A DNA stretch of 64,000 bases from Halobacillus mangrovi (GTDB lineage: Bacteria; Bacillota; Bacilli; Bacillales; Halobacillaceae): the NCBI RefSeq assembly GCF_002097535.1, contig NZ_CP020772.1, positions 1,054,001-1,118,000 of the forward strand, in the 5' to 3' direction. Positions 50,087 through 58,629 of the stretch are shown piece by piece. The translations under genes and the position numbers were made by a program. The notes below the pieces were generated by a model. The model saw only the letters and a program-made list of their open reading frames with translations. It was not told the origin of the DNA and did no database searches. Every line of letters starts with the position of its first letter. Within the stretch, counting starts at the first letter, position 1.

Positions 50087-51454
50087 ATGCGGATCGTACT
50101 TTTATCGGGGGGCTCCGGAAAGCGTTTATGGCCGCTTTCCAACGATGCCAGGTCCAAACAATTTCTTAAAGTTCTGAAAGGTGAAAACGGAGAGATGGAG
50201 TCCATGGTTCAGCGCGTCTGGCGACAGCTCGGGAAATATAACCTTGAAGATAAGGCTATTGTCGCAACAAACAGCTCTCAAGTCGAAATGCTCCATAACC
50301 AGCTTGGTCAAAACATTCCTGTTGTGGTCGAGCCAGAACGGAAGGATACCTTTCCTGCTATCGCATTAGCAGCCGTGTATCTATATTCCGTGGAAGGATG
50401 CAGTCTAGATGAGGTTATAGGAGTCATGCCTGTAGATCCATTTGTGGAAAATCACTTTTTTGAAACGATCAAAAAACTCGAATGGGGACTGAATGAGAGC
50501 GGTGCTGATTTGGCTCTCCTCGGCGTGAAACCGACCTACCCTTCAGAAAAGTATGGGTATATCGTTCCGAACATTACAACAGTGAACGACTTCATTAAAG
50601 TAAATAAGTTTTGTGAAAAGCCGAATGAGTCATTAGCCAAAAAGTTGATCCATCAAGAGGCTCTTTGGAATTGTGGTGTATTTGGTTTCAAGCTGGGATA
50701 TATCATCCAACTGCTCAAACGTAAAAATATCCCTGTGGAGTACAATGATTTACTGAAGTATTATGGTCAGCTTCCATCCAACAGCTTTGATTATGAAGTA
50801 GTCGAGACAGCAAGAAACATTATCGCACTTCCTTATGATGGTTACTGGAAAGATCTTGGAACGTGGAACACGTTGACGGATGAAATGGATACCCACGTTA
50901 TCGGTAATGGAGTCATAAGTCATGATGTAATGGATTCTTGTATCGTGAATGAACTGGATATCCCGATTATTTTGATGGGGGTAGAGAATGTCGTGGTAGC
51001 TGCAAGTCCTGATGGCTTGTTGGTGACAGATAAAAAGAGCAGTCACAAAATTAAACAGTACGTCTCCCATTTTCAGGATGGTCCAAGATATGAGGAATAC
51101 GCGTGGGGATGGAGCAGAGTACTGGAATATAGCCAAAAGGAAAATGACACAGAAACACTGACGGAAAAAGTCCACTTGACCGCTGGCAGTACCTTAAATG
51201 ACCAGGTCAATGCAAATCAAGAAGTATGGACGGTGACAGAAGGGGAAGGAATACTAGTTTTGAATGGTGAGTTTTCAGAAATCGCGGCTGGGTCTACTCT
51301 AACGATTCCAGTTGGAGAAACTTACACCTGGAAGGCGGCTAATGATATGGAATTCGTTGTCATCCAGAACGGAAAACAGCTAATGGAAAACCGAAGGAAA
51401 AAAGACGAGGTCATCCTACATGTGGAGAAGCCTGCGTATTCACATTACTTATAG
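50087..51454 (+). CDS. manC: Mannose-1-phosphate guanylyltransferase (ManC/AlgA-like)
   Basis: About 455 residues. The nucleotidyltransferase domain (1-330) carries LLSGGSGKRLWPLSNDARSK, VEPERKDTFPAIALAAVYL and EKPNE with WNCGVFGFKL; a cupin-type mannose-6-phosphate isomerase-like domain (about 340-455) follows. This makes GDP-mannose for the exopolysaccharide. The usual G-x-R-L-W-P signature reads GKRLWP. ATG 50087 is preferred over GTG 50078. The C-terminal cupin is shorter and diverged, so isomerase activity is doubtful. Confidence 0.88.
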   Translation: MRIVLLSGGSGKRLWPLSNDARSKQFLKVLKGENGEMESMVQRVWRQLGKYNLEDKAIVATNSSQVEMLHNQLGQNIPVVVEPERKDTFPAIALAAVYLYSVEGCSLDEVIGVMPVDPFVENHFFETIKKLEWGLNESGADLALLGVKPTYPSEKYGYIVPNITTVNDFIKVNKFCEKPNESLAKKLIHQEALWNCGVFGFKLGYIIQLLKRKNIPVEYNDLLKYYGQLPSNSFDYEVVETARNIIALPYDGYWKDLGTWNTLTDEMDTHVIGNGVISHDVMDSCIVNELDIPIILMGVENVVVAASPDGLLVTDKKSSHKIKQYVSHFQDGPRYEEYAWGWSRVLEYSQKENDTETLTEKVHLTAGSTLNDQVNANQEVWTVTEGEGILVLNGEFSEIAAGSTLTIPVGETYTWKAANDMEFVVIQNGKQLMENRRKKDEVILHVEKPAYSHYL

Positions 51455-51467
51455 TTAGGAAATGAAT

Positions 51468-52421
51468 ATGAAGTTGCAGTGGGTCTATATAGGAATAATT
51501 ACGGTGTTAATAGCGATGGTATTGATTGGGATTTTTATAATGGGCCCGGGTCAAGATACTGGCAGGACTAACGTAGAAGCATTTGGGGCGAGTGGGGATG
51601 ACAGTAAGGATGATTCCTCTGCCATTCAAGCAGCCATTGATTCCAGTTATGAAAATGATAATCTTCCTGTCCAGTTGCTGGGTAAGACTTATATCCTGAA
51701 ACAAGGATTACGGTTGAAAGAAGGAGTCTCACTGGAAATGGGAGTGGCTACAAAGATACTTGTCGAAGGAAATTTTAACGTATTGGAGTTAGAACGAAAA
51801 ACTTCAATTACAAACGGAACCATTGAAATTACCACACCCGAATTTCAAAGTGCTGTGATCCATGTAAGTGGAAAAGAACAAGTCTGGACGACTGAGCGCA
51901 TTCAGCTCGAAAATGTGACGTTGTACAACTCCAGTGGCAGCAATCGTGGGAAAGGAATCTATTTTTCAGCGGACACATCTGATGAGTTTATCAGTTTTGT
52001 AAATGTTTCAGGAGTGAATGTTAGCGGGTTTCACACCGCCGTGCATCTACAAGCAACGCCTCCCGAGAAAGAAGAGGAACACAATTTTGTAAATGGAAAC
52101 AGGTTCGTAAATATGACCTTAGATGACTGCGTCGTCTGTATCCGCCTGGACAGTGATGTAACCATTCCTAATGAGGTCTCCGGAAATATGTTTGACAACC
52201 TTCAGATCCAACTGACAGAGAGAACAGACAAAGCGGTAATTTTATCCGGGACCAATAACACGTTAGAAGGTATGATTTGGGACGCTTCTATCATAGAAGA
52301 TGCTCACCCTTTAATAGAAGGAACCGAACCATCCTATGGGAATTTCATACGAATGAATTTACCTAAAGATAGGTTCTTAGATAAGGGGCAGGGCAACAAC
52401 TATTCTATCTTTGAAAAATGA
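51468..52421 (+). CDS. Membrane-anchored right-handed beta-helix protein
   Basis: About 317 residues: an N-terminal membrane anchor (VYIGIITVLIAMVLIGIFIM, about residues 5-24), then the pectate-lyase-3-like domain (VEAFGASGDDSKDDSSAIQA) and helical beta-repeats (NRFVNMTLDDCVVCIRLDSD; TIPNEVSGNMFDNLQIQ). It is a paralogue of the anchorless protein encoded on the other strand at 46877. Outside the membrane it could trim, epimerise or bind the exopolysaccharide. ATG 51468 sits about seven bases after AGGA. Activity is unproven. Confidence 0.82.
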   Translation: MKLQWVYIGIITVLIAMVLIGIFIMGPGQDTGRTNVEAFGASGDDSKDDSSAIQAAIDSSYENDNLPVQLLGKTYILKQGLRLKEGVSLEMGVATKILVEGNFNVLELERKTSITNGTIEITTPEFQSAVIHVSGKEQVWTTERIQLENVTLYNSSGSNRGKGIYFSADTSDEFISFVNVSGVNVSGFHTAVHLQATPPEKEEEHNFVNGNRFVNMTLDDCVVCIRLDSDVTIPNEVSGNMFDNLQIQLTERTDKAVILSGTNNTLEGMIWDASIIEDAHPLIEGTEPSYGNFIRMNLPKDRFLDKGQGNNYSIFEK

Positions 52422-52475
52422 TAGTTGGGGTATCAGACGTTTTTATTTTACTTAAATAACGGAAGGAAGGTTGAC

Positions 52476-53417
52476 ATGAAGGTATTAATAACTGGTGGGG
52501 CAGGCTTTATCGGATCGCACATAGTAGAAGAATTAGTAGAGTCCCATTACGAGGTAGTCGTTGTAGATAATCTAGTGACAGGGCATATGAAAAATCTCCC
52601 TCCTCATGTGAACTTCTACAAACGGGATGTTCGGAGAAATATGGATGATATCTTTGCAAAAGAACAGCCGGATTATGTCATTCATCAAGCAGCTCAGGTT
52701 TCAGTAAGTCAATCGTTTACAGACCCGTTATATGACTGTGAAGAAAATATTGTTGCGACCCTTAACATCTTGCAATCTAGCGCGAAGCATAAAGTCAAGA
52801 AAGTCGTATTTGCATCAACGGCAGCTGTATATGGAAATCCGAGCTATCTTCCTATTGATGAAGCGCATCACGTGCAGCCGATCTCCTTTTACGGGCTGAC
52901 AAAAGCTCACGCTGAAAAGTACATTCACCTTTTTGCTCATACTCATAACCTTGAGTATTCCATTTTACGCTATGCCAATGTATATGGACCCAGACAAGAT
53001 GTCCATGGAGAAGCCGGGGTCATTGCTCTCTTTATCGAAAAATTAATCCGTGGAGAATCTCCTGTTATTTTTGGGGATGGAAAGCAGACGAGGGATTTCG
53101 TTTTTGTCAGAGACGTGGCTCGTGCAAACGTGGCTGCGTTGGAACACGGTACAAACGAAATCTTTAATATAGGGACTGGGCAGGAAACATCGATTAATGA
53201 AATTGTTGACCAGTTAGGGGTCTCTTTTGGTAGACCTATTCAGTCTAGTTTACGTCCAGCACGCAAGGGAGATATCCGCTCGAGTGTATTAAAAAACGAT
53301 CGAGCACAATCCATGCTGCGCTGGGAACCTTGTTATTCACTGCAAGAAGGGCTGCTTGAGACCGTTCGATTTTATCAGCAGGAATGTCCTTACGGGGTGC
53401 AAGAGGTGATTTCATGA
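52476..53417 (+). CDS. NAD-dependent sugar epimerase (UDP-glucose 4-epimerase-like)
   Basis: 313 residues: LITGGAGFIGSHIVEELVES, FASTAAVYGNPSYLPIDE, catalytic YGLTKAHAEK, YANVYGPRQDVHGEAGVIAL and the C-terminal RPARKGDIRSS. Extended SDR of the GalE/WbpP group. Start ATG 52476 follows GGAAGGAAGG; earlier in-frame codons lack family sequence. The stop overlaps the Wzz start (ATGA). It supplies UDP-galactose or an N-acetyl or uronate variant for the repeat unit; the group is too broad to choose. Confidence 0.9.
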   Translation: MKVLITGGAGFIGSHIVEELVESHYEVVVVDNLVTGHMKNLPPHVNFYKRDVRRNMDDIFAKEQPDYVIHQAAQVSVSQSFTDPLYDCEENIVATLNILQSSAKHKVKKVVFASTAAVYGNPSYLPIDEAHHVQPISFYGLTKAHAEKYIHLFAHTHNLEYSILRYANVYGPRQDVHGEAGVIALFIEKLIRGESPVIFGDGKQTRDFVFVRDVARANVAALEHGTNEIFNIGTGQETSINEIVDQLGVSFGRPIQSSLRPARKGDIRSSVLKNDRAQSMLRWEPCYSLQEGLLETVRFYQQECPYGVQEVIS

Positions 53418-54160
53418 GAGAACCAATGGATATCAAAACCTTTTTCCGTATCCTCAAAAGGAGAATGGCTACCATTTTGATCACGACCATCTGCGTTTCG
53501 ATCTTAAGTGGAGCTGCTGTGTTTTATTTCTTAAAACCTACGTATGAAGCAACCGAATATATTCTGGTTGGAAACCTGGGGAATCAGGAAGATGTTTACG
53601 TTGATCCTCAAACAGTGAACAGACTTATTGCTTCAACGGTCGATTTTATTACAAGTCCGATCGTATTGGAATCCGTCCAGGCGGATATGAATCTATCTCA
53701 GGAAGAGTTGGAAGAAAAAATCACAATAAAAAATAAAGAAGATTCCCAGATTATTTCGATTGTGATCAGAGATGCGGAAGCGGATCGGGCCAGTGAAGTA
53801 GCCAACATTCTTGCGGCTACTTCTGTGGAAGAGATGAAAGGCTCGATGCAAATGGAAAATATAGCTGTCCTGAGTAAAAAGGAAGGGACAAATAAAGTTG
53901 AAGAAATCGGAAGTCCGATCGTGAACATCTTGATAGGAACCATGGTGGGGTTATTTTGTGGAATCGGAATGGCGATGGTAAAAGACCATTGGGATGATTC
54001 TGTCCAAAGCCTGGATCAAATCGAAAAAGAACTGGGGTTACCAGTACTTGGAGAAGTAGCAGCCACTAAAGACAATCTGCCAAAATCCTACAAGAAACAG
54101 TTCGCAAGTGCGACAGGGAAAGTGAAAAAAGGAGGCAAAATCCATGCAGAGTCCCATTGA
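53414..54160 (+). CDS. Wzz/CpsC-type chain-length regulator and BY-kinase modulator
   Basis: 248 residues with two membrane helices (about 17-40 and 173-196) flanking an extracytoplasmic domain (PTYEATEYILVGNLGNQEDV; VNRLIASTVDFITSPIVLES), as in CapA/EpsA/YwqC. The cytoplasmic tail (VKDHWDDSVQSLDQIEKELG, then LPVLGEVA) normally activates the kinase encoded next. AGAGGTGA precedes ATG 53414. It overlaps both neighbours, so the three genes are coupled. It sets polymer length with its kinase partner. Confidence 0.92.
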   Translation: MREPMDIKTFFRILKRRMATILITTICVSILSGAAVFYFLKPTYEATEYILVGNLGNQEDVYVDPQTVNRLIASTVDFITSPIVLESVQADMNLSQEELEEKITIKNKEDSQIISIVIRDAEADRASEVANILAATSVEEMKGSMQMENIAVLSKKEGTNKVEEIGSPIVNILIGTMVGLFCGIGMAMVKDHWDDSVQSLDQIEKELGLPVLGEVAATKDNLPKSYKKQFASATGKVKKGGKIHAESH

Positions 54161-54755
54161 GGATATCGTTCACGGCGGGCACAGGAAAAGGAAGGGGGTT
54201 GTGAGCTTCGATCAGATGAAGGTAATCAGCAGAAAGGTTGAGAAGCAGAGCCCTTCCATTCTAATTGTGACTTCAATTCCATCAGGAAAGTCGGTAGCCA
54301 TGATTGCTGCAGAACTAGCGGCTGCCATCGCTCTTCAGGAGAAAAAAGTTCTGCTTGTTGATGGGGATATGAACAAACCCATGCTCCATGAATGGTTCCA
54401 TATGGAGCAGCCTGCTGAGAACCATCAGGATCCATTGACAAACATCTTTCCGACTTTTCTTCCGAACTTAGATGTCCTTTTGGTAACCCGTTCCAACGAT
54501 CAAAAACCAATGGATATTTGGCTTTCTCCCTCTTTTAAACAGCATGTGGATTCCTGGAGGAAGAAGTATGATCGAGTGATTTTTTCGGCTCCTTCCTTAT
54601 CCTCAGGAGTTGAAACAGAGCTGATGGCTGAAGGGTGTGAGGAAGCAGTGCTTGTCGTCCAGCAGAAAAGAGATAAGCTTGAAGAAATAAAGAAAGCCCA
54701 TGCAAAACTTGAGACAACAGGGTGCAAAGTACTTGGGATTGTTTATCAACAGTGA
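54144..54755 (+). CDS. BY-kinase/CpsD-like ATPase with degenerate motifs
   Basis: 203 residues aligned to CapB/CpsD/YwqD tyrosine autokinases. The Walker A region reads TSIPSGKSVAM (residues 43-53), lacking the usual P-G-E-G-K-S-T; Walker A' is VLLVDGDMNKP (Asp73, Asp75) and looks intact; the Walker B equivalent DRVIFSAPS lacks the usual Asp-x-Pro-Pro. The C terminus ends GIVYQQ, with one Tyr instead of a tyrosine cluster. It may therefore be a reduced or non-phosphorylating partner of the Wzz-like protein. It overlaps that gene by 17 bases. Confidence 0.82.
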   Translation: MQSPIEDIVHGGHRKRKGVVSFDQMKVISRKVEKQSPSILIVTSIPSGKSVAMIAAELAAAIALQEKKVLLVDGDMNKPMLHEWFHMEQPAENHQDPLTNIFPTFLPNLDVLLVTRSNDQKPMDIWLSPSFKQHVDSWRKKYDRVIFSAPSLSSGVETELMAEGCEEAVLVVQQKRDKLEEIKKAHAKLETTGCKVLGIVYQQ

Positions 54756-54788
54756 TGGATTAGCAAGTGATGAAAGGGGCTAAAATTT

Positions 54789-56252
54789 ATGAGTCAGATT
54801 AGAAATTCTATTGGAAAGAATATCTTTCATTTATTTTACAGTACGGCACTTTCCAGTATTTTAAATGCTGCATCATTGATTGTGCTTGCCTCTTTTATCT
54901 CCACAGATGATTATGGCAAATTTAGCGTGGTACTCGCTTTTGCTATGATTATGGCTTATTTAACGGAAGCTGGATTAAACCAGATTGTGCTTCGGGAAGG
55001 GGCGAAGAAAGAGGCTCCTATTTCGTTGATCATGGCCTCATTTATAAAACTGCGTCTTGGGCTGACAGTGGCAACGCTAATGATTGGATTCCTTCTTATT
55101 CATTGGATTTACTCCGGTGATAAGGAATTGATCCTCCTTTCCTATGCACTGATTTTTCCACTTGTAATAGGGATCGCCATGCAGAGCATTAGTATCACCT
55201 ATTTTCAGATGTTGGAGAAAATGCAATATTCCGGAATGATACGAATTGTTTCTGCAGGCTTATTGATCACCGTGATCCTGGTTGGGAAATGGTTTTATAT
55301 AGATCCTATGATCGTATTTTTCTTGTATGGATCCGCTTATTTTTTGGCCGGATGTTTCGGGATATTTTTAACGACTAAGACTCTGAGACTTTCCATAAGG
55401 TCTCCTTTTTATAAAGGACTGTGGAAACATTGGGTGCCATTCTTAGTAACCGGATTATTATTCATTCTCCTGCCTCAGATTGGTCCGATTGTATTAGAAC
55501 AGACATTAACGTGGAAAGAAGTTGGTTATTTCGCTGTCGCTTACCGCATTCCCCAGGCTTTACAGCAATTGCCGTTTATTATCGCCGGTGCATTCTTTCC
55601 GGTATTGTTCCGTTTATTTCAGGCTGGGGATTACGAGCAGCATGTTAAAAAGAGTATCACACAGGTGAAATTGATGTTACTTGCTGGCATGCTCGCCGCT
55701 ATCCCTTTTTACCACCTTTCTGACCTAGTTATCGGAGTTTTATTTGGAGAGAGGTGGATGGAAGCAGCGTTCTTACTGAAAGTGTTGGCTCTAGTCATGG
55801 TTTTTCAGGGAGGCAGTATTGCTCTGGGGGATGGGCTGACAACAAGAGCGCTTCAGTCTCGAAGAATGACGGTTCTGGCTTTAGGGGTTACATCGGGCGT
55901 GTTGTTTTATGCTTTTTTCAGTGAATTATATGGGTTAACAGGAGCAATAACAGCAGGAGTTCTCATTGAAGTGATTCTGTTGTTCGGGTTCTTGGTCTGT
56001 CACCCCGATCGAATGGTCCTCGGAAAAAAAGCCGTTGTTCCTTATTTGATTTATTTTTTCATTACTCTAGTAGGTGTAGAGTTATTTTTATCTTCCATTC
56101 CGATTCTTGCGGCCAGTGCCCATTTTGTTCTTATTCTTTCCCTTGCCGTAATGGATAAGGAATGGAGAGAAAAAGTTCCAGAGCTTTTGAAAAAGATGGT
56201 CCTTGAATCGAAGTCGAAAATCAGGAAGGAGGCACATGATGGAGCATCTTAG
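54789..56252 (+). CDS. Polysaccharide flippase (Wzx family), EPS cluster
   Basis: 487 residues with about 14 membrane segments and the family N terminus (SIGKNIFHLFYSTALSSILN; YGKFSVVLAFAMIMAYLTEA). It moves undecaprenyl-linked repeat units to the outer face. GAAAGGGG precedes the ATG. It is unlike the Wzx at 1786 in composition and sequence, so the two clusters make different polymers. Seventeen bases overlap with the Wzy gene. Confidence 0.92.
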   Translation: MSQIRNSIGKNIFHLFYSTALSSILNAASLIVLASFISTDDYGKFSVVLAFAMIMAYLTEAGLNQIVLREGAKKEAPISLIMASFIKLRLGLTVATLMIGFLLIHWIYSGDKELILLSYALIFPLVIGIAMQSISITYFQMLEKMQYSGMIRIVSAGLLITVILVGKWFYIDPMIVFFLYGSAYFLAGCFGIFLTTKTLRLSIRSPFYKGLWKHWVPFLVTGLLFILLPQIGPIVLEQTLTWKEVGYFAVAYRIPQALQQLPFIIAGAFFPVLFRLFQAGDYEQHVKKSITQVKLMLLAGMLAAIPFYHLSDLVIGVLFGERWMEAAFLLKVLALVMVFQGGSIALGDGLTTRALQSRRMTVLALGVTSGVLFYAFFSELYGLTGAITAGVLIEVILLFGFLVCHPDRMVLGKKAVVPYLIYFFITLVGVELFLSSIPILAASAHFVLILSLAVMDKEWREKVPELLKKMVLESKSKIRKEAHDGAS

Positions 56253-57471
56253 TTCCTCTGAAGGTCGGCGCAGCAGTCTGCTGCTATTTTTCCTGCTCTT
56301 TTCAGTCATGCTTGGTAAATATCACATTTACCTCGGCTTCGCCTTCAAACCACATATGATGTATTTAGGCATTCTTGTCATTTTATTGGCGGCTTCCTTC
56401 CGATTTCAAAAACTGCAGAGTTTTGAAGTCATGCTGCTTTTTTTCTATCTGGTGTATGTGTTTTCTGGCGCATTTTCCTTATATGCATCATCAAGTCTGA
56501 GGGTCATGCTTGGCATCTTTTTATATATCGTCTTTTATATTCTCATGAAAGGAATTCTCCAGATGTTTCAAAAGAGCGAATTGGAGAATGGAATTGCGAA
56601 TGCAGGGATTTTATTTAATATCGGAAGTCTTTTCCTTTACGTATGGGGATTGAAGAGCAATGGATTTTCCTTATTAGGAGACGGAGTCATACGCTATGGT
56701 GTCTGGTTTGACCGCGATTATCCCAGGTTGATCGGTTTGATGGAAGACCCGAACTATTTTGTGTTTTATAATACGATTTTTTTCACTTTCTTTTTATGTA
56801 AACGCGATTCTTTGAAAAATAAGATCGGTCTTGCCTTGTGTTTAATTACGAGTGTACTCTCTTTCTCCAGAGGGGGATTGTTGATTCTCCTCATTATTTT
56901 CATTGTTTACTTCTTGTTAAACAAACCAGCTAACCAATTGCGCTTATTTCTATCTACTTTTTCGATACTAGCCATTGCCTGGGCGGTCAGTCTAGCGATG
57001 AAATTTCGCGTCCTTGATATTCTGCAACACAGATTTCAAGACTTTTCCTCTGACGGTGGAAGCGGAAGGTTTGAACTATGGGGAAGGGCGTGGGATTTAT
57101 TTTCCACCCATCCCTGGTTTGGGATTGGTGCAAGTAACTTCGCAGATTACAACGCGTTTGAATACGGTGATAATCTGGTTGTTCACAACACATTCCTTGA
57201 GGTGTTGACTGAGTCAGGAGTCATTGGTTTGTTTGTGTATGGTTTGTTTGTACTTACGGTGCTCTATCAAATCTTTCGGGCGAATTTTCACTTGAAGCAT
57301 CCATTCTTGTTTTTAACATTCCTTGGATTTATGCTTCAGATGATGTTTTTGTCGCTGATTGTTAATGACATGTTCTTATTATATTTAGCCATCCTGTCTA
57401 CTTATTTTTCCTATGAAGATGAAAAAGTTCAGTCTAAGGAAAGCAATCGTATGGAAAGGGAGGCCGTATAG
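56236..57471 (+). CDS. O-antigen ligase/Wzy-type polymerase, EPS cluster
   Basis: About 411 residues with 10-12 membrane segments and the large outer loop typical of the O-antigen ligase (Wzy_C) domain: SFSRGGLLILLIIFIVYFLL, then GSGRFELWGRAWDLFSTHPW with FGIGASNF and VVHNTFLEVLTESGVIGL. It polymerises the repeat units. ATG 56236 follows AAGGAGG and lies inside the flippase gene, so the two are coupled; the upstream in-frame ATG at 56203 is less likely. Confidence 0.92.
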   Translation: MMEHLSSSEGRRSSLLLFFLLFSVMLGKYHIYLGFAFKPHMMYLGILVILLAASFRFQKLQSFEVMLLFFYLVYVFSGAFSLYASSSLRVMLGIFLYIVFYILMKGILQMFQKSELENGIANAGILFNIGSLFLYVWGLKSNGFSLLGDGVIRYGVWFDRDYPRLIGLMEDPNYFVFYNTIFFTFFLCKRDSLKNKIGLALCLITSVLSFSRGGLLILLIIFIVYFLLNKPANQLRLFLSTFSILAIAWAVSLAMKFRVLDILQHRFQDFSSDGGSGRFELWGRAWDLFSTHPWFGIGASNFADYNAFEYGDNLVVHNTFLEVLTESGVIGLFVYGLFVLTVLYQIFRANFHLKHPFLFLTFLGFMLQMMFLSLIVNDMFLLYLAILSTYFSYEDEKVQSKESNRMEREAV

Positions 57472-57473
57472 AG

Positions 57474-58571
57474 ATGAATGTATTGATGCTGACAGACAAA
57501 TTGACGATGGGTGGAGCTGAGAATTATTTCATCAAGCTCGAAAACAAAATGGTGAAAGGTACAGGATTTCATCTCTATACCGCTTCCGGTGGAGGAGAAC
57601 TTACGAATTACATTGCCAACAAGAAAAATTATACGGCATTGTCCAGGAAAAACCACCTCTTAAATTTGTGGAAGCTTACTCGGTTTATCCATAAGTGGGA
57701 CATCGATGTCATTCATGCGAACAGTCTACGGATGGTCATGTATGCAAATTGTTTAAGAAAGCTTGTTTGGAAACGAAAGATAAAGGTCGTTTACACGAAG
57801 CACAATATCACGGCTCTTGAAAAATTTCCGAGAGTATTTTCCTTTTTGATGAATCAGGCTGTTATCGGGATTATTACGGTAAGTGAATACGAGAAAAGAG
57901 TCTTAATGAACTATGGAGTTAAACAAGAGATGATCACCACTGTATACAACGGGGTTGACCTCGAGAAGTTTCCTTTTACTGAAAAGTCTCAGTCTGACGT
58001 GTTTAAGGTTGGTATTCTGGCACGGTTGTCTTCAGAAAAGAATCATCGGTTGTTTGTAGATATTGCAGCCTCTATGAAATTAGAAAAAGATGTGCAGTTT
58101 TACATTGCTGGAGACGGACCTGAACGAGGGCCTATAGTTGAAAAAATAAAGAAATCAGGGCTTGAGGAACGAGTACAATTACTTGGTGAAATCCAAGAAC
58201 CCCAGAAGTTTCTCCAATCGATGGATGTACTTCTGCTTACCTCTGAGAGAGAAGTATTTCCGATGGTCATTTTGGAGGCTATGGCCACTGGAACGCCTGT
58301 AGTATCCATTAATAAAGGAGGCATACCGGAAGCAATCGTGGATGGGGAGACGGGGATGTTGGTCGAGGACCATTGCGCAGAAGCTTTTCGTGAAAAAATC
58401 TTAGCTTTGAAATCTGATGAGGTATTAAGGCATAGGATTATCCATGCTGCACGGGAGAAAGTGGTAAGGGAATTTACTTCAGAAGAGATGGTTGAGCAAA
58501 CTTACAAACAATACAAAATTCCATATTCCAATTTTAAACAACAGTTGAACGTAAAAGGCAAAAGTATCTAA
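57474..58571 (+). CDS. Glycosyltransferase family 4 (EPS cluster)
   Basis: 365 residues: MLTDKLTMGGAENYFIKLEN at the N terminus, VVYTKHNITALEKFPRVFSF, GILARLSSEKNHRLFVDIAA, FYIAGDGPERGPIVEKIKKS, and the donor motif EVFPMVILEAMATGTPVVSI (E-x7-E). Retaining GT-B enzyme, last gene of the EPS operon, starting two bases after Wzy behind GGGAGG. Adds a sugar to the lipid-linked repeat. Confidence 0.93.
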   Translation: MNVLMLTDKLTMGGAENYFIKLENKMVKGTGFHLYTASGGGELTNYIANKKNYTALSRKNHLLNLWKLTRFIHKWDIDVIHANSLRMVMYANCLRKLVWKRKIKVVYTKHNITALEKFPRVFSFLMNQAVIGIITVSEYEKRVLMNYGVKQEMITTVYNGVDLEKFPFTEKSQSDVFKVGILARLSSEKNHRLFVDIAASMKLEKDVQFYIAGDGPERGPIVEKIKKSGLEERVQLLGEIQEPQKFLQSMDVLLLTSEREVFPMVILEAMATGTPVVSINKGGIPEAIVDGETGMLVEDHCAEAFREKILALKSDEVLRHRIIHAAREKVVREFTSEEMVEQTYKQYKIPYSNFKQQLNVKGKSI

Positions 58572-58586
58572 ATTCCCCTAAAACTT

Positions 58587-58624
58587 AAAAGACGAAGCAT
58601 CTGTAATTGGATGCTTCGTCTTTT
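58587..58624. terminator. Bidirectional terminator between EPS operon and acyltransferase
   Basis: AAAAGACGAAGCATC (58587-58601) pairs perfectly with GATGCTTCGTCTTTT (58610-58624), a 15-bp stem with an 8-base loop; both strands end in a T-run. It stops two convergent transcripts. Confidence 0.92.
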
Positions 58625-58629
58625 GTATA

